DNA from: an uncultured Ruminococcus sp.
GTDB taxonomy: Bacteria > Bacillota > Clostridia > Oscillospirales > CAG-272
NCBI GenBank assembly: GCA_902803255.1
Contig: CADCPG010000024.1
Span: 1-6,624 of the forward strand
Direction: 5' to 3'
Length of the DNA stretch: 6,624 nt
In this document: positions 5,397 to 6,624 of the stretch, piece after piece
How the letters are laid out: every line of letters begins with the position of its first letter
Position numbering within the stretch: position 1 is the stretch's first letter
Notes under the pieces: generated by a model
What the model was told of the DNA's origin: nothing
The model's database searches: none
What the model saw: only the letters and a program-made list of their open reading frames with translations
Translations under genes and position numbers: made by a program

Positions 5397-5434
5397 AATA
5401 CAGCGGCTGGCATAATGCCCGCCGCTGTATTTGT
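5397..5434 (+). terminator. Hairpin terminator after the DUF624-like gene
   Basis: AATACAGCGGC (5397-5407) and GCCGCTGTATT (5421-5431) are perfect eleven-base reverse complements. An inner GGC/GCC stem closes an ATAAT loop after one T:C mismatch. The arm ends in ATTTGT, so the U-tract is short. It begins 14 bases after the stop codon at the convergent junction. On the opposite strand no T-run follows, so it mainly serves the plus strand. Confidence 0.7.
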
Positions 5435-5451
5435 ATGATGAGCCGAGTGTC

Positions 5452-5468
5452 AGCGGTAAGTCACCGCT
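5452..5468. repeat. Small perfect inverted repeat in convergent intergenic region
   Basis: AGCGGT (5452-5457) and ACCGCT (5463-5468) form a six-base hairpin with a five-base loop. There is no T-run on either strand. The remaining sequence to 5525 holds a GC-rich direct repeat (CCGCGGCC twice, near 5496 and 5516) and no gene. Confidence 0.35.
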
Positions 5469-5525
5469 AAGGGCCACTGCCTGCTCTCTGCGTCTCCGCG
5501 GCCGTCTGTCCTTTTCCGCGGCCCT

Positions 5526-5557
5526 TCCGGTATCAGTTTTTACCGGACTCTTTTTTT
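5526..5557 (+). terminator. Possible second plus-strand terminator overlapping the PHP gene 3' end
   Basis: TCCGGTA (5526-5532) pairs perfectly with TACCGGA (5541-5547) around an eight-base loop, and T7 follows at 5551-5557 after a three-base gap. It could stop plus-strand read-through before it runs antisense into the minus-strand PHP gene. The T-run also encodes the Lys-rich C-terminus of that protein on the other strand, so it may be fortuitous. Confidence 0.4.
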
Positions 5558-6624
5558 ATCTCGTTTTCTATGATCTTCCGGGCTGCCGCGGGATCTCCGT
5601 CAGCCGCGTTCTCGTACGCGATGAGGGCGTAGGCCGCGTCGATCAGGTGCGCGTACTCCGGTCTGTCGTACGCCCGGCAGACGAATCCCTGTCTCGGGGA
5701 ATTGATGTCCTCGCCGCTGATCTGGAAAAAACCGTGGGAGCGGCAGAGTCCCATAACTCTCTCAAGCTGGGCCGCCGTGTTCCGCGACGGCATGAAAGTG
5801 ACGGCGTCGAAGCCGTATTCCGACAGCACGTCGAAGAGCAGGTCGAGATAACCGTCCTCGAACTTCTGCGCCTTCTTGTCGCCGGTCACCGAATCCCCGA
5901 CATCGCCGAGATAGGCATAAGCCGTGATCGCTCCGCACTCCTTCGCGGTCCGGATGAAGTCGCACAGCTTCGGGAGCTCATCGCCGGCCGGGATGAAGAA
6001 ACTGCCGACAAGGCCGCTCTTGAGAGCGCCGAGGATATCGTATTCGTAGAACGACGGTGTCTGCCCGCCCGCCCGGATGTTGGCCTCGACCTTCGGCGTC
6101 AGTCCGATCCCGAGCCTGTCTTTCAGGAAATCGGCCGTCGCGCCGGGAGAACCGCAGACCGAAGCTATCTTCTTTGCCAGCGCGAAGCAGATGTGGCGCT
6201 CGGTGACCGTCGCCGCGGCGAGCGGCAGGATGTCCCTGTCGTAGTCGAGCGCGAGCGAAAGACCGAGAGAGGCCGTAAGGGCGTTCAGCTTTTCGGTCAT
6301 GCGGCGGTTGCGTTCGCTCCTGCGCTCCCTGTAGGGCGCGAAGAATTCGTCGACAAGGCGCAGTTTCGAGTGCGGGATGCCGTGCATCGCGCAATAGGCT
6401 ACCGAGACCTGGTCTGGGTTGTTGAGCCTCCTCCCCTCGAGCGGTGTTCCCTCCATGTCGACACGGCACTCGACTCCGCAGGTGACCGGCATCGACAGCA
6501 GAGCTCCGGCCTCGATGAATTCGGCGGCGCCGCCGGCCGTGTCGTGGTCCATTATGCCGGCGGTGGCAAGGCCACTCATGTGAGCGGTGTACACCGCGTC
6601 CGCCGGGGTGTACGGAGAGAACGA
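5533..6624 (-). CDS. PHP-domain protein, N-terminus beyond the right edge
   Basis: The minus-strand frame is open from the window edge to a TGA at 5535-5533, giving 363 visible residues. The GTG at 6594 is not the start, because the ten codons before it (SFSPYTPADA) already belong to the conserved sequence. PHP proteins are metal-dependent phosphoesterases (histidinol phosphatase, polymerase-linked domains). Counting from the edge, IMDHDTAGG (24-32) and CGVECR (49-54) fit PHP metal-site motifs, and the expected first HxH motif would lie off-window. A family-specific region follows: EGRRLNNPDQ, HGIPH, AYLGDVGDSVTGDKKAQKFE, MPSRNTAAQLERV and ISGEDINSPRQGF. I recognise this set from uncharacterised clostridial PHP proteins. 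The usual internal AHP histidine and the final Asp-x-His are not visible; AYAYLGD and GEDIN stand there instead. It converges with the DUF624-like gene. The phosphoester substrate cannot be named. Confidence 0.82.
   Translation of the reverse strand, partial: SFSPYTPADAVYTAHMSGLATAGIMDHDTAGGAAEFIEAGALLSMPVTCGVECRVDMEGTPLEGRRLNNPDQVSVAYCAMHGIPHSKLRLVDEFFAPYRERRSERNRRMTEKLNALTASLGLSLALDYDRDILPLAAATVTERHICFALAKKIASVCGSPGATADFLKDRLGIGLTPKVEANIRAGGQTPSFYEYDILGALKSGLVGSFFIPAGDELPKLCDFIRTAKECGAITAYAYLGDVGDSVTGDKKAQKFEDGYLDLLFDVLSEYGFDAVTFMPSRNTAAQLERVMGLCRSHGFFQISGEDINSPRQGFVCRAYDRPEYAHLIDAAYALIAYENAADGDPAAARKIIENEIKKESGKN

Noticed and set aside
4520..5413. Minus-strand frame of 297 codons opposite the DUF624-like gene
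   Set aside because: Highly charged Glu/Tyr/Arg composition, typical of an antisense shadow of a membrane protein; the plus-strand frame has clear hydrophobic spans.
5437..5472. Short plus-strand frame of 11 codons after the DUF624-like gene terminator
   Set aside because: No ribosome binding site, located after a terminator, and too short to support.

Overview
The window looks like a piece of a moderately GC-rich (coding DNA rich in G/C at third positions) Firmicutes chromosome, most likely a member of the Clostridia. The reasons are an IreB-family protein (a Firmicutes signalling protein), a DacF-like S11 peptidase, a DUF624/YesL-type membrane protein, a clostridial-style TrmH-family methyltransferase, near-consensus sigma-A promoters set in AT-rich gaps, and GGAG-type ribosome binding sites. 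I see no phage, transposon, CRISPR, tRNA or rRNA sequence. It reads as housekeeping chromosome.

Layout. (1) Positions 1-96, minus strand: the first 32 codons of an unidentified gene that runs off the left edge, driven by a strong promoter at 185-213. (2) Positions 97-442: a divergent intergenic region with that promoter, a plus-strand promoter at 338-366, and some inverted repeats. (3) Positions 443-3181, plus: a tightly overlapped three-gene operon of ireB, ribF (FAD synthetase/riboflavin kinase) and an S11 D,D-carboxypeptidase-like protein. The last has an intact SxxK motif but altered SxN and KTG motifs. (4) Positions 3182-3659: a stem-loop without a U-tract, a perfect-consensus promoter, a single acyl carrier protein gene and a strong intrinsic terminator. 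(5) Positions 3659-5383, plus: a SpoU/TrmH-type RNA 2'-O-methyltransferase starting only five bases after the terminator's T-run, then a DUF624-like multi-span membrane protein. (6) Positions 5384-5532: a convergent intergenic region with a hairpin terminator and possibly a second one. (7) Positions 5533-6624, minus: a PHP-domain protein whose N-terminus lies beyond the right edge.

How the genes may work together. IreB belongs to the IreK/Stp envelope-stress signalling pathway, so its overlap-coupled operon with a wall-peptidase homologue is a plausible functional link. RibF would supply FMN and FAD. The ACP serves fatty-acid synthesis and is separately and strongly expressed. No obviously new system is present. 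The points most worth a second look are the degenerate carboxypeptidase, the terminator placed against a start codon with no Shine-Dalgarno, the ireB-ribF arrangement without ruvX, and the altered metal-site motifs of the PHP protein.
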